Shown here: positions 38,856 to 48,316 of the stretch, in pieces
How positions within the stretch are numbered: the first letter of the stretch is position 1
Layout of the letters: each line of letters opens with the position of its first letter
NCBI GenBank assembly: GCA_027310565.1
Contig: DAIDAP010000032.1
Span: 1-51,610 of the forward strand
Source of the DNA: Chloroflexota bacterium
GTDB lineage: Bacteria > Chloroflexota > Limnocylindria > P2-11E
Length of the DNA stretch: 51,610 bases
Direction of reading: 5' to 3'
Notes under the pieces: generated by a model
What the model saw: only the letters and a program-made list of their open reading frames with translations
Databases searched by the model: none
What the model was told of the DNA's origin: nothing
Made by a program: the position numbers and the translations under genes

Positions 38856-39425
38856 ATGAGCGAACCCGCCGTCCCGAGCGACGACGCCCTGATGGCCGCG
38901 CTGGCGGCCCGCGACCTGTCCGCGCTCGGCACCCTCTACGACCGCTACGGCCGCGTCGCCTACGGTCTCGCCTACCGGATCCTCGGCGAGTCCGAGGGCG
39001 CCGAGGACGTCGTCCACGACGGCTTCATCTCCGCGTGGCGCGGGGCCGCGAGCTACCGGCCGGAGCGCGGCAACGCCCGGGGCTGGATCCTCTCGATCGT
39101 CCACCACCGCGCCGTCGACGTGCTGCGCCGCAAGACCGCCTTCCGCTCCGCCCCCCTGGACGCCGCCGAGGAGCGTTCCGCCGACGCGGACACGGCCGAG
39201 GAGGCGACGCGGAACCTCGAGCATGCGAGCGTGCGCGCGGCGCTCGAGGCGCTGCCGCCCGCGCAGCGGCGCGCGATCGAGCTCGCGTACTTCGGCGGCT
39301 ACACGCACGTCGAGCTCTCCACGCTCCTGGGCGTCCCGCTCGGGACGGTGAAGGGCCGCATGCGGATCGGCCTCCAGAAGCTGCGGCGCGCGCTGGAGCT
39401 CCAGCGCGCCGAGGGGGCACGATGA
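38856..39425 (+). CDS. ECF-family RNA polymerase sigma factor
   Basis: A 189-residue sigma-70 of the extracytoplasmic type. Region 2 covers about residues 20-90: LYDRYGRVAYGLAYRILGE, EDVVHDGFISAWRG and RGWILSIVHHRAVDVLRR. A linker with many acidic residues follows. Region 4 (about 125-185) has LPPAQRRAIELAYFGGYTHVELST and VPLGTVKGRMRIGLQKLRR. It is close to the SigK group that pairs with RskA anti-sigma factors, as found here. ATG 38856 is chosen because a GTG at 38805 would fall at the likely -10 element. Its last four bases overlap the anti-sigma start (ATGA), so the two are translated together. Confidence 0.93.
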   Translation: MSEPAVPSDDALMAALAARDLSALGTLYDRYGRVAYGLAYRILGESEGAEDVVHDGFISAWRGAASYRPERGNARGWILSIVHHRAVDVLRRKTAFRSAPLDAAEERSADADTAEEATRNLEHASVRAALEALPPAQRRAIELAYFGGYTHVELSTLLGVPLGTVKGRMRIGLQKLRRALELQRAEGAR

Positions 39426-40162
39426 ACGACCACGTCACCGACGACCTCGAGCTCTTCGTCCTCGGTGCGCTCGCGCCCGCCGACGCCGCGCGCGTCGCCA
39501 CGCACCTCGACGCGTGCGCCTCCTGCCGCGGCCAGGCGCGCGCCCTCGAAGAGGTCGCGCTCGCGCTGCCCGACACCCTGCCGGAACGCGACGTGCCGCC
39601 GGGTCTGCGCCCGCGCATCCTCCGAACGGCCGGCGCCGACCTGGCGCCGGCGCGCGGCACCGCGTGGACCGCGCGGCTGCGTCCGCTCGCGGGCAGGCGG
39701 CTGGTCGCGGTCGGGCTCGCGCTCGCGGTCCTGCTGCTCGTCGTCGTCGACGTGCGCGTCGGTCAGGACCTCGCGACGGTGAGCGCCGAGCGCGCGGAGT
39801 ACGCCGCGGTCCTCGAGAAGGTCGCGTACGGCGGGCGGACGTGGTACATGGCCGGTGTCGATCAGTGGGCGGGCTCGGGCGGGACGCTCGTCGCGCCGGC
39901 CAGGCCAGACCTCAAGCCCTTCATGCTGTTCCACGACCTGCGCCCCATCGACGCCGGCAGCGTGTACGCGGTGTGGCTCGTCGACGCGGGCGGGCGCTGG
40001 GTGCGCGCCGCGAGCTTCGTCCCGAACGGCGAGGCGTTGCAGTCGGTGGAGCTGGACGCGGCGATCGACGGCTTCGCGCAGTGCGCGCTCACGATCGAGA
40101 CGTCGCGCGAGGGCGGGCGGCGCGGACCGCTCGTCATGCAGTCGCGCATCGGGAGCCGATAG
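39422..40162 (+). CDS. Anti-sigma factor, RskA type, with zinc-binding N-terminus
   Basis: A 246-residue inhibitor of the sigma factor encoded just before. The cytoplasmic N-terminus has the zinc anti-sigma motif HLDACASC near residues 28-35. One membrane segment follows (LVAVGLALAVLLLVVVDVRV, about 90-110), then an outside RskA domain (RTWYMAGVDQW, KPFMLFHDLRPIDAGSVYAVWLVD). In such pairs, stepwise proteolysis of the anti-sigma factor releases the sigma factor upon an envelope signal. The start overlaps the sigma gene by four bases. A terminator-like hairpin follows the stop. Confidence 0.9.
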   Translation: MNDHVTDDLELFVLGALAPADAARVATHLDACASCRGQARALEEVALALPDTLPERDVPPGLRPRILRTAGADLAPARGTAWTARLRPLAGRRLVAVGLALAVLLLVVVDVRVGQDLATVSAERAEYAAVLEKVAYGGRTWYMAGVDQWAGSGGTLVAPARPDLKPFMLFHDLRPIDAGSVYAVWLVDAGGRWVRAASFVPNGEALQSVELDAAIDGFAQCALTIETSREGGRRGPLVMQSRIGSR

Positions 40163-40177
40163 CCCCGCGATCACGAA

Positions 40178-40203
40178 AGAGCCCCGCCTCGCGGCGGGGC
40201 TCT
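40178..40203. terminator. Bidirectional terminator-like hairpin
   Basis: Perfect ten-base stem AGAGCCCCGC / GCGGGGCTCT with a six-base loop, between the convergent ends of the anti-sigma gene and groEL. Only a short T-run (TTT) is present on the minus-strand side, so it should serve groEL at least. Confidence 0.8.
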
Positions 40204-40228
40204 CGAGCGCGTGGCGTGGAAGGCCGCT

Positions 40229-41860
<1,632 letters not shown>

Positions 41861-42175
41861 CTACCCCTCCAGCACCGCGAGGACGTCCTTCTCCGACAGG
41901 ATCAGGAGCTCCTCGCCCTCGAGCTTGAATTCGGTCCCTGCGTACTTCTGAAAGAGGACGCGGTCGCCCTCCTTGAGCTCCACCGGGATGCGCTTCCCGT
42001 CCTCGTCACGGTCGCCGGGGCCGACCGCCAGGACGCGGCCCTCCTGCGGCTTCTCCTTCGCGGTGTCCGGCAGCACGATCCCGCTCTTGGTGATGTCCTC
42101 GCGCTCGAGGGCCTTCACCACGACGCGGGAGCCGAGCGGCTTGAGCTTGAGCTTCTCTGCGACAGCGGCAGGCAC
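41861..42175 (-). CDS. groES: Co-chaperonin GroES
   Basis: The lid of the GroEL chamber. 104 residues, a few more than usual at the N-terminus ([20 protein letters not shown]). The mobile loop is in [20 protein letters not shown], and [20 protein letters not shown] and [20 protein letters not shown] are family marks. It leads the groES-groEL operon, behind a CIRCE operator and a sigma-70-type promoter. Confidence 0.97.
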   Translation of the reverse strand: MPAAVAEKLKLKPLGSRVVVKALEREDITKSGIVLPDTAKEKPQEGRVLAVGPGDRDEDGKRIPVELKEGDRVLFQKYAGTEFKLEGEELLILSEKDVLAVLEG

Positions 42176-42235
42176 TCTGGACTCCCCCTTCTTCCCGGCC
42201 CGTGCCGATGCCCGGCCGGGTCCGTCGTTTTGGAT

Positions 42236-42262
42236 TTAGCACTCGCCTGGTGCGACTGCTAG
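42236..42262. promoter_or_regulatory. CIRCE operator (HrcA binding site)
   Basis: TTAGCACTC (42236-42244), nine bases, then GACTGCTAG (42254-42262). The consensus is TTAGCACTC-N9-GAGTGCTAA, so the first arm is perfect and the second differs at two positions. It lies between the -10 box and groES, right for repression by HrcA in the absence of heat stress. hrcA is not in the window. Confidence 0.92.
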
Positions 42263-42263
42263 G

Positions 42264-42292
42264 ACTCTACGGCGGCCCGAAAGGGCCGTCAA
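42264..42292 (-). promoter_or_regulatory. groESL promoter
   Basis: Reading leftwards: TTGACG (42292-42287), a 17-base spacer, TAGAGT (42269-42264). Both boxes fit a sigma-70-type promoter, and the CIRCE operator starts directly after the -10 box where transcription would begin. Confidence 0.7.
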
Positions 42293-42376
42293 GCCGGCCC
42301 CCCGGTGAGCCGGCCGGCGTCGGACAGGTGAGGTGGTGACCATGCCTCGACCGGCTGCCCGAGGGCCTGGGCCCCG

Positions 42377-42640
42377 GCCATCGCTCAGAAGCTCGACCAG
42401 GCCTGGGCTAAGGAGGATCCCGACGAGTCCGAACGAGCTCTCCGGCGTCTCGCCGACTCGCTCGACGAGGCGCATCCCGGAGCGGCGGCCAGCCAGCGCG
42501 AGGGCCTGGAAGAGACGCTCACCATCTCGCGCCTGGGCCTCTCGCCGGCGCTCATGAGGACCTTCAAGTCGACCGCCCCATCGACTCGCTCTGCGACGGC
42601 ATCCACTCGATGCAGCGCAACGTGAAGAGGCGTAGGTGGT
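42377..42640 (+). pseudogene. IS256 (Mutator)-family transposase, C-terminal remnant
   Basis: The plus strand reads RRLADSLDEAHPGAAASQRE and EGLEETLTISRLGLSPALMR, the pattern of the C-terminal part of IS256-family transposases. A one-base shift at about 42575 is needed to go on to IDSLCDGIHSMQRNVKR, the usual S-T-N-x-I-E-S-x-x-R-x-x-x-R-N-V-K-R ending. The N-terminal two-thirds, including two catalytic Asp, are absent, and no terminal repeats are seen. It meets the RHS fragment tail to tail. Confidence 0.75.
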
Positions 42641-42644
42641 GCGT

Positions 42645-43090
42645 CGCGCCCGGTCCGGTGCGCGCTGTGATGTTGCCGGCGCCGTCGAGGGTGAATCTCT
42701 CGGGGTTGGTGGTGGTGACCGCGACCAGGCGGCCCAGTCCGTCGTAGCTCATGCCGAAGCTGTCCGAGGCCCCCGTGGTGATGCCGGAGACGTACTCGGA
42801 AAGCGCGGTGCGGTTGCCGGCGGGGTCCAGGGTGTAGGCGTGGCTGGTGATCGTCACACCCGAGAGGACGTTGGCCAGGCTCACCAGGCGCTGGGCGCGG
42901 TCGTAGGCGTAGGTGGTGACCATGCCGCCGGGCAGCGTCACGGTCTGGGCGAGACCGGAGGGGGTGTAGGCGCTGGTGCGGCCGGCCCAGTCGGTGGGGC
43001 GAGTCCAGGCGCCCGGCGCTGGTGTAGGCGTAGTCGACGGTGAGCGAGCCGGGGTGGTTGGTGCGGTTGGAGTCGCGGTCGGAAGCCCGA
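42645..43090 (-). pseudogene. RHS/YD-repeat protein fragment, frameshifted
   Basis: On the minus strand, VDYAYTSAGRLDS, then after a frame change near 43010, WAGRTSAYTPSGLAQTV, YAYDRAQRLVSLANV, YTLDPAGNRTALSEYVSG, FGMSYDGLGRLVAVTTTN and FTLDGAGNITART: a series of YD/RHS repeat units. RHS proteins form a beta-barrel cage around a C-terminal toxin. Neither the N-terminal secretion part nor the core hallmark (DPxGxxDxxN-type cleavage site) is here. It lies after the immunity-like gene, so it may be a displaced piece of an older RHS gene. Confidence 0.8.
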
Positions 43091-43099
43091 TGACCACCG

Positions 43100-43414
43100 T
43101 CACTGTCCGCGTAGAAGATCTGGGCGCTCCGAAACCCATGCCCGCAACTCTCGACGTGCAGCCCGTGCGACCTTCGACAGCCAGCGATCCACGGGAAGTC
43201 CTTGTCGAATCGCGATCTCCGCCAGGGACTCCCCGCAGGATGAGCTAATCGTCTCGTTCTCGAGGGCGTCGGAGGCGACGGCAGGGAGTGCTGTGATGAC
43301 TTGAGGATCGTCGCTCTTGGCCAGGTCAATCGCAGCATCATCGCGCTCGTCGATGCGCGCTTCTCTATCCAGCAGTAGCCCGACAAGTTGTTTCGTCTTC
43401 GTCTCGATCTCCAT
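43100..43414 (-). CDS. Immunity-like small helical protein
   Basis: A 104-residue protein with ATG 43414 and a strong site, GGCGGAGGAGAC, before it. All-helical, acidic, with HEAT-like texture: LLLDREARIDERDDAAIDLA, ITALPAVASDALENETISSS and CGESLAEIAIRQGLPVDRWL. Small HEAT-like proteins of this type often lie just after RHS or other polymorphic toxin genes as immunity proteins. That is the case here: the reading frame ending at 43428 is a toxin C-terminus. Frame intact, so it may still be active. Confidence 0.65.
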   Translation of the reverse strand: MEIETKTKQLVGLLLDREARIDERDDAAIDLAKSDDPQVITALPAVASDALENETISSSCGESLAEIAIRQGLPVDRWLSKVARAARRELRAWVSERPDLLRGQ

Positions 43415-43427
43415 GTCTCCTCCGCCC

Positions 43428-43583
43428 TCAAGGATCGAGCGGGACGTGGGTGCCAACATCTCGCCCGCCAACTTCGCCCGTGAATGGGTTGACGTAGTCG
43501 CCCGCGCTGTTCAGACCTGCGTCGAAGCGGGGCACACTGCTCCCGGCAGGAATATGCGTTCCACTCGCCGTAACTCGCGAACT
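43428..43583 (-). pseudogene. C-terminal end of a polymorphic/RHS toxin
   Basis: An open frame of about 51 codons without a start, ending 13 bases before the immunity-like ATG. It reads IPAGSSVPRFDAGLNSAGDY, then VNPFTGEVGGRDVGTHVPLD. A closing segment with D-A-G-x-N, NPFTG and GTHVPL is of the kind seen at the ends of RHS/YeeP-type toxins. The body of the toxin and the RHS core are gone. Its place right before an immunity-like gene supports the reading. Confidence 0.5.
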
Positions 43584-43848
43584 TTAGCCCCGCCGACCGT
43601 GGGTCCCCTTCCTACCGCACGCTCGCGCCTCCCTGCGATCGGCCCCAGAGGTCTGTTGGCGGGAGGAGTAGTGCGAAGCTCGCTTGAAACCGCCTAACCG
43701 GGTGACTGTCTCGCGGCGAGGTCTCAACACTCATGAACGCTCTCCCGTATGGACAGACGGAAGTCGGTCTTCTGAAGATCGGACCATGTGAGACGACGGC
43801 AATACACGACGCTGCCGCTCGCCGACAACGCACGAACCGTTTGTCGGC

Positions 43849-43922
43849 GTTCACGGAATCGGCCCACCCCAGCCGATCTCGTTCACGGAATAGACCCACC
43901 CGTTCACGGAATCGACCCACCC
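43849..43922. repeat. IS21 left-end multiple repeats
   Basis: Three 21-base units at 43849-43869, 43881-43901 and 43902-43922, each GTTCACGGAAT followed by CGGCCCACCC, AGACCCACCC or CGACCCACCC. These are the transposase-binding sites at the istA side. Confidence 0.8.
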
Positions 43923-43975
43923 GGCGTCGTCCTGAAATCGGCCCTGCCAGCCTCCGCACTGAGGAGGTGGAAGGC

Positions 43976-44916
43976 ATGGCCCGCAGGAGGATCACCGTGG
44001 AGGACGACGCCGAGATCTTGGTGCACTGGCGAGCCGGCCGAGGCATCCGCCTCATCGCACGCAGCCTGGGATACGCGCGCAACACCGTGCGCGAGCGCAT
44101 CGCGCAGGCCGAGGCCGCTGGCTTCGGTCGGGAGGGGCCGGCCTGGACCTCGGCCGAGTGGAGAGCGGCGCTCGCCGCCGCGGCCTCGGAGACGGACGAC
44201 ACGGCGCGACGCTTCCCGGCGCGCGCCGCGCTCGCGCGGCTGCACGAAGAGATCGCCGAAGCGCTCAAGGCCAGCAGCATGACCACGGTCTGGCAGCGCC
44301 TTTTCGATGCCGGCCGCACCGCCGTGAGCTTTCCGACCTTCCGCCGGTACGTCATCGAACAGATCCGCTCGGTCGACCCCGGTCGGCTCACCGTGCTCCT
44401 GCCCGAGCCCGCCTTCGGCGAGGCCATGGAGATCGACTATGGCCGCCTCGGCATGTGGACCGATCCGCTCGGCGGGAAGCGCCGGACGGTCTGGGCATTC
44501 GTGGCGACCCTGCGCGCGAGCGGCATGCACTTCGTGCGGCCCGTGCTCGTCATGGATCGGCGGACCTGGATGAATTGCCATATCGAGGCGCTCTCCTTCT
44601 ATGGCGACGAGATCCTCGCCGTCCATGACCCGTTCCAGCCGCGGACGCCAGCTGCTCATCGACTCCCCTCCTCCAAAGGCGCGCTTATCCACAGTCCACC
44701 CTCCCCCGCGCCCCCTCCCTCTGCTGCTGCGGGGTGGATGCCTGGGTACGTACATATCCTCGGCTCGGCGCGCTTATGGATCCCCGACAACCTCAAGGCC
44801 GGGGTGCTCAAGGCCGACCTGTACGACCCGAGGCTGAACCGCGCGTACCGCGAGTGTGCCGAGCCTCACGACGCGATCGTCGATCCGGCACGGGCCCTCC
44901 ATCCAAAGGGCAAGGC
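43976..44916 (+). pseudogene. istA: IS21 transposase IstA, interrupted and truncated
   Basis: ATG 43976 has GAGGAGGTGG upstream. The N-terminal HTH (ILVHWRAGRGIRLIARSLGY) and most of the DDE core (GEAMEIDYGRLGMWTDPLGG, with the first catalytic Asp; RRTWMNCHIEALSFYG) are present. At about 44605 the family pattern stops and about 165 unrelated bases follow, still open, before the frame resumes with LWIPDNLKAGVLKADLYDPR (second Asp region) and VDPARALHPKGKAH. The insert holds the 54-bp repeat described separately. The gene then stops abruptly at the end of the recombinase gene. It cannot make an intact transposase. Confidence 0.85.
44685..44739. repeat. 54-bp repeat with TATCCAC/GTGGAT ends, copy A
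   Basis: Lies in the foreign insert within istA. A 27-base core, CCACCCTCCCCCGCG then CCCCCTCCCTCT, is identical to the copy at 50801-50854, which is in the opposite orientation. The ends TATCCAC and GTGGAT are inverse complements. TTATCCACA at 44685-44693 equals a DnaA box, which may be coincidence. Confidence 0.7.
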
Positions 44917-47001
44917 TCACGCAACTGACTGCACCTCATTCGCACCATCGGGGAGAACCCTGTCGAGCGCTCGACGGGAGAACTTGTGCTTGTTCTTGAT
45001 GGGCGCGTCCGCGCCCGGCGGTTCGTACAGGCGCTCGTCCTTGTCGTTGTACGCCTCCGAGCGCAGCAGCCCGGCGCGCCGCCACACCTTGACCGTGTGC
45101 GGCGTCACTCCGAGCCGTGTCGCCATCTCGCCTAGCGTGAGGAGACCGCGCCGGCGCAGCCGGCTGAAGCGGTCCTCGAAGCCGTGATCATGCCGCAGCA
45201 TCCAGACGATGCGCGGCGTGAATCGCTCTGCGATCCCCGGCCGCAGGCCGCGCGCGTTGAGGACGGCCGCGATCTCGGCCTCGGTGTGATCGTCGAGGAG
45301 ACGGTCGATCTCGGCGATGACCGCGGGATCGGTCTGACGCAGCTGCCAGGAGCACAGCGGGAGCGGCAGGCGCACGGTGTGGGTCGCCCCGCCGCGGAAG
45401 CGCACGTGGGCGAGGAGGTCGTCGGCCTTGAGGAGCGTGACGTCCTCGACGAGCAGTCGCGCCATGCGCTTGCGCTCGCGCTGCGGCGTTCGCACGTCGC
45501 GCCACAGGCGCGGGAAGTCCGTGGCCAGGGCGAGGATCTCGGCCCGTCTGCTCTCGTCGAGGGCCAGCGGGTCGGCGTCACGTCGCCGTTCGTACTCCTC
45601 CTGGGCGGCGGCGAGCGCGCGCAGCCTGCTATTCCACTCGGCCTCGAGGGAACCGGCCACCAGACGGTTGTCGGGGTCGACGCGCAGATAGCGCCGCTGC
45701 GCGAGGTCAGCCTCGTACCGCGCGCGCTCGACCTGTTGGCGGCGGATGCGGTCGGCCTCCTCGGCGCGCGAGGAGAGCTCCGCCTCGATCCCGAGGGCGA
45801 CCCCCAGCGCCATCGGGCTGACGGTCTCGACCAAGAGATCGCCGATGGCCCGGTCGAGGTCAGCACCGACGATGTGCTGGCAGATCGGCTCGGCGCGTTC
45901 GATGCCCGCCTTCTGAAAAACGTACACGGGCACGAGCTCGCCGTGACGGCTCTGATAGCGCACGGTCATGCGCTCGCCGCAGCGACCGCAGATGACCAGC
46001 CCCTGGAGGAGCGCGGGGCCTTCGCGGGGCGGGCCGCCGCGGCGGTCCGCGCCGTTGGCTTGCGCGTTCTGGTGCAGCCGCGCGAGGTTCGCCTCGTACT
46101 GGTCCCAGCTGATGTACGCGGCGTGCGCGTCGCGGATGAGCGTGTGCCACTGGTCGCGCGGCAGGCGGACCGCGGTCTGGTGACCGCCGGCGCCGCGTCG
46201 CGTGCGCGTCCGCCCGAACACGAAGGCCCCCGCGTAGCGCGGGTTCTTGAGCGCGCGGAGGGCGGCGCTGTGCCGCAGCGCTCGCCACAGAAGCTCGCCC
46301 TGACGGGCGCCATCGGGGAGGCGCCGCGGGAAGAGCAGGCCCTGGGCGCGGAAGCTCTTCACCGTCGCGGTGGCCGATCCGGTGCGCGCGAACGTGGCGA
46401 AGAAGGCGCGCACCGCGGCCTGGACCTGCTGGTCGGGGTCGAGCACCACCTTGCCCGATGCGTCCGCGACGAGGCCCACCGGCAGACGCATCTCAAGCTC
46501 GCCGCGCGCGGCTTTGGCGCGCTGGCCGCCGATGAGCCGGGCGTGCAGCACGTGCAGCTCGGCCTCCGACATCGTGCCCTTGAGCCCCAGAAGGAGGCGG
46601 TCGTTGAAGTGCGCGGGATCATAGAGGCCGTCCTCATCGCAGATGAGCGTGTCGGTGAGGGCGCAGATCTCCAGGAGCCGATGCCAGTCGGTCGAGCTGC
46701 GCGCCAGACGCGAGACCTCGAGGCCGAGGACGACCCCGACCTCGCCGATCCCGACGGCGGCGACCAGGCGCTGGAAGCCGGCGCGGTCGCTGTCCGCGCC
46801 CGACTGTCCCTGGTCGCTGTCGATGACGACCACATGGTCGAGCGGCCAGCCCAGCGCCACCGCGCGCTCGCGCAGCGCGTACTGGCGCTTGGTCGACTCG
46901 GTGTTCTCGAACACCTGGCGCAGCGTGCTCTGGCGCACGTACAGGTATGCCCGGCGGCGCAGGTGATCGGCCGTGATCTTCTGATGCAGCTCGGCGTTCA
47001 T
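44917..47001 (-). CDS. Large serine recombinase
   Basis: A 694-residue site-specific recombinase. Catalytic domain (about residues 15-170): YLYVRQST with nucleophile Ser25, DQGQSGADSDRAGFQRL, GLEVSRLARSSTDWHRLL. The Recombinase domain follows (PRYAGAFVFGRTRTRR), then a zinc ribbon beginning VICGRCGERMTVRY, a coiled-coil (residues about 430-490) and a C-terminal MerR-like HTH (TLGEMATRLGVTPHTVKVWR). The ATG at 47001 has GGAGGTG upstream and overlaps the preceding 90-aa gene's stop (ATGA). It is complete. It forms a unit with the two genes before it and ends exactly where istA stops, so it probably marks the end of the inserted unit. Confidence 0.93.
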   Translation of the reverse strand: MNAELHQKITADHLRRRAYLYVRQSTLRQVFENTESTKRQYALRERAVALGWPLDHVVVIDSDQGQSGADSDRAGFQRLVAAVGIGEVGVVLGLEVSRLARSSTDWHRLLEICALTDTLICDEDGLYDPAHFNDRLLLGLKGTMSEAELHVLHARLIGGQRAKAARGELEMRLPVGLVADASGKVVLDPDQQVQAAVRAFFATFARTGSATATVKSFRAQGLLFPRRLPDGARQGELLWRALRHSAALRALKNPRYAGAFVFGRTRTRRGAGGHQTAVRLPRDQWHTLIRDAHAAYISWDQYEANLARLHQNAQANGADRRGGPPREGPALLQGLVICGRCGERMTVRYQSRHGELVPVYVFQKAGIERAEPICQHIVGADLDRAIGDLLVETVSPMALGVALGIEAELSSRAEEADRIRRQQVERARYEADLAQRRYLRVDPDNRLVAGSLEAEWNSRLRALAAAQEEYERRRDADPLALDESRRAEILALATDFPRLWRDVRTPQRERKRMARLLVEDVTLLKADDLLAHVRFRGGATHTVRLPLPLCSWQLRQTDPAVIAEIDRLLDDHTEAEIAAVLNARGLRPGIAERFTPRIVWMLRHDHGFEDRFSRLRRRGLLTLGEMATRLGVTPHTVKVWRRAGLLRSEAYNDKDERLYEPPGADAPIKNKHKFSRRALDRVLPDGANEVQSVA

Positions 47002-47270
47002 GCCGTGCACCTCCGGCTCGCGAGGGCCATCTCGGCCAGGACGCTCGCCAGTTCCGCGTTCTGCGGGTCGAACGCGCTCGTCGCGCGGCCGGGGGCGATG
47101 ATCGCGACATCGGAGTGCGCGAGCGATGACCACGCCCTGATCCAGGCCGCCAGCCCCGCATCGAGGATCAGCGCGAGCCCGCGCGGGCTCTCTTCCGTCG
47201 GTCGTCCGATCGCCTGCGCGCGCACCGCTTCGTACGCGCGCGCGAGCTCGGCGACCGGGCGGGCGCTCAC
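46998..47270 (-). CDS. 90-aa protein of the recombinase unit, unknown function
   Basis: GTG 47270 overlaps the HTH gene's stop (GTGA), and its own TGA overlaps the recombinase ATG (ATGA). 90 residues: ARPVAELARAYEAVRAQAIG, LALILDAGLAAWIRAWSSLA, then ELASVLAEMALASRRC. Helical with a hydrophobic centre, no membrane segment certain. The strict coupling with both neighbours suggests a role with the recombinase, such as an accessory or directionality factor. No family recognised. Confidence 0.7.
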   Translation of the reverse strand: MSARPVAELARAYEAVRAQAIGRPTEESPRGLALILDAGLAAWIRAWSSLAHSDVAIIAPGRATSAFDPQNAELASVLAEMALASRRCTA

Positions 47271-47752
47271 GCCCTCGCAGCGCCCCCTTTTTTCCGGCGG
47301 CGCGCCAGCGCGCGCTCGATGCTGCGCGGATGGACGCGCACGTTGAAATGCTCGGCGACACGCGCTGCCAGGTCGGAGGAACGGAGCGTCGGCTCGTCCT
47401 CGAGCGCGCGCTCGAGGAAGTCGACGACCTCGTCCGAGAGCTTGTGCGCCCGCCGGGGGCCCGGACGCTGTGGCAGCAGTCCCGGCAGGCCATCCCGTGC
47501 GAAGCGGGCCGCCGCCTGGTAATAGGAGGGACGTGAAAGGCCGAAGGCCGCCGCCGAGCGGCTGACGCCCTGGCCCTCGGCGCGCACCCGACGGACCATC
47601 TCGTACTTCACCTGGACCAGGTCCGCTCTGTCGAAGAAGGCGTTGCCCGAGGTGAATGCGGGGTCGGCGACCGCCTCGGGCCGCGGATTGAGCGCATGCG
47701 CCTGGCGCAGCGCGCCGATCTTTCGGTCCCGGCGCCGTTCTGCGGCGTTCAC
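47267..47752 (-). CDS. Helix-turn-helix protein of the recombinase unit
   Basis: 161 residues from GTG 47752, with GGAGGT eight bases upstream. Two HTH blocks are seen: EGQGVSRSAAAFGLSRPSYY (a transposase-type HTH) in the middle, and LAARVAEHFNVRVHPRSIER at the end. Similar tandem HTHs occur in IS630/IS481-type transposases, but no catalytic DDE part follows, and the stop is tied to the next gene by overlap. It is the first gene of the unit, behind a strong promoter, and may recognise the element ends or control expression. Confidence 0.8.
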   Translation of the reverse strand: MNAAERRRDRKIGALRQAHALNPRPEAVADPAFTSGNAFFDRADLVQVKYEMVRRVRAEGQGVSRSAAAFGLSRPSYYQAAARFARDGLPGLLPQRPGPRRAHKLSDEVVDFLERALEDEPTLRSSDLAARVAEHFNVRVHPRSIERALARRRKKGGAARA

Positions 47753-47781
47753 GGCCGACCTCCGCGCTGAATGTTAGGAGC

Positions 47782-47809
47782 ATTATGCCGAGACGAATGC
47801 CCGTGTCAA
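47782..47809 (-). promoter_or_regulatory. Strong sigma-70-type promoter of the recombinase unit
   Basis: Reading leftwards: TTGACA (47809-47804), a 16-base spacer, CATAAT (47787-47782). The -35 is perfect and the -10 differs by one base. Transcription would start about 25 bases before the GTG of the HTH gene. Confidence 0.8.
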
Positions 47810-48016
47810 GTCCGACCTGAAGGGGTCCCATATTTGCTGCTAAAGACACGATCCCCGTCAGGGCGCGCCAGGACAGCCGCGCGATCACGGCATAATCTCC
47901 TTGTCGTTTCCGGCGGAATCCGCCTGACGCTTTCGGGCGGAGAGCTCGCGCACGAGGGCGACGAGCGAGACCAGGTCCGCCGTCCGGAAGGGCGTTCGGC
48001 CGCGCGCCAGCACCAC

Positions 48017-48298
48017 GTGACCTCGAACCGGCCGCCAACGGAGTGGTACGCGCTCTTCCCCAATCCCGTGCTCGCCGAAGGCGCGCTCGATCGTCTCATC
48101 AATGCGTCGCACCACCTCACGCTCGAGGGCCGCAGCTTTCGTCCCCGGCAGCGTCCGGACACACGACAGCGCTCAGCGGGCGCGACCCAGGGGCAGGTCG
48201 CCGAAACCGACCGCGCCGGACGCCCCAGGACGCTCGCGACGGGACGAGCGGGTACCACAGCACCCGACACGAAGGAGCGGAAGACGACGACGAATTAG
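48017..48298 (+). pseudogene. istB: IS21 helper ATPase IstB, C-terminal remnant
   Basis: The plus frame reads VTSNRPPTEWYALFPNPVLA, then EGALDRLINASHHLTLEGRS and FRPRQRP, the sensor and C-terminal part of IstB. The P-loop part is missing. Bases before 48017 (from about 47897, LLVV-like) are too changed to follow. It stops with TAG at 48298, just before the right-end repeats of the element, the normal place for istB. Confidence 0.75.
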
Positions 48299-48316
48299 AG
48301 TGGACGCGACGACACC

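Noticed and set aside
47885-48118. A minus-strand frame of about 77 codons that reads like a small protein
   Set aside because: Its first half is antisense to the istB remnant, whose plus-strand frame has the expected codon use and family motifs. The apparent protein is a shadow.
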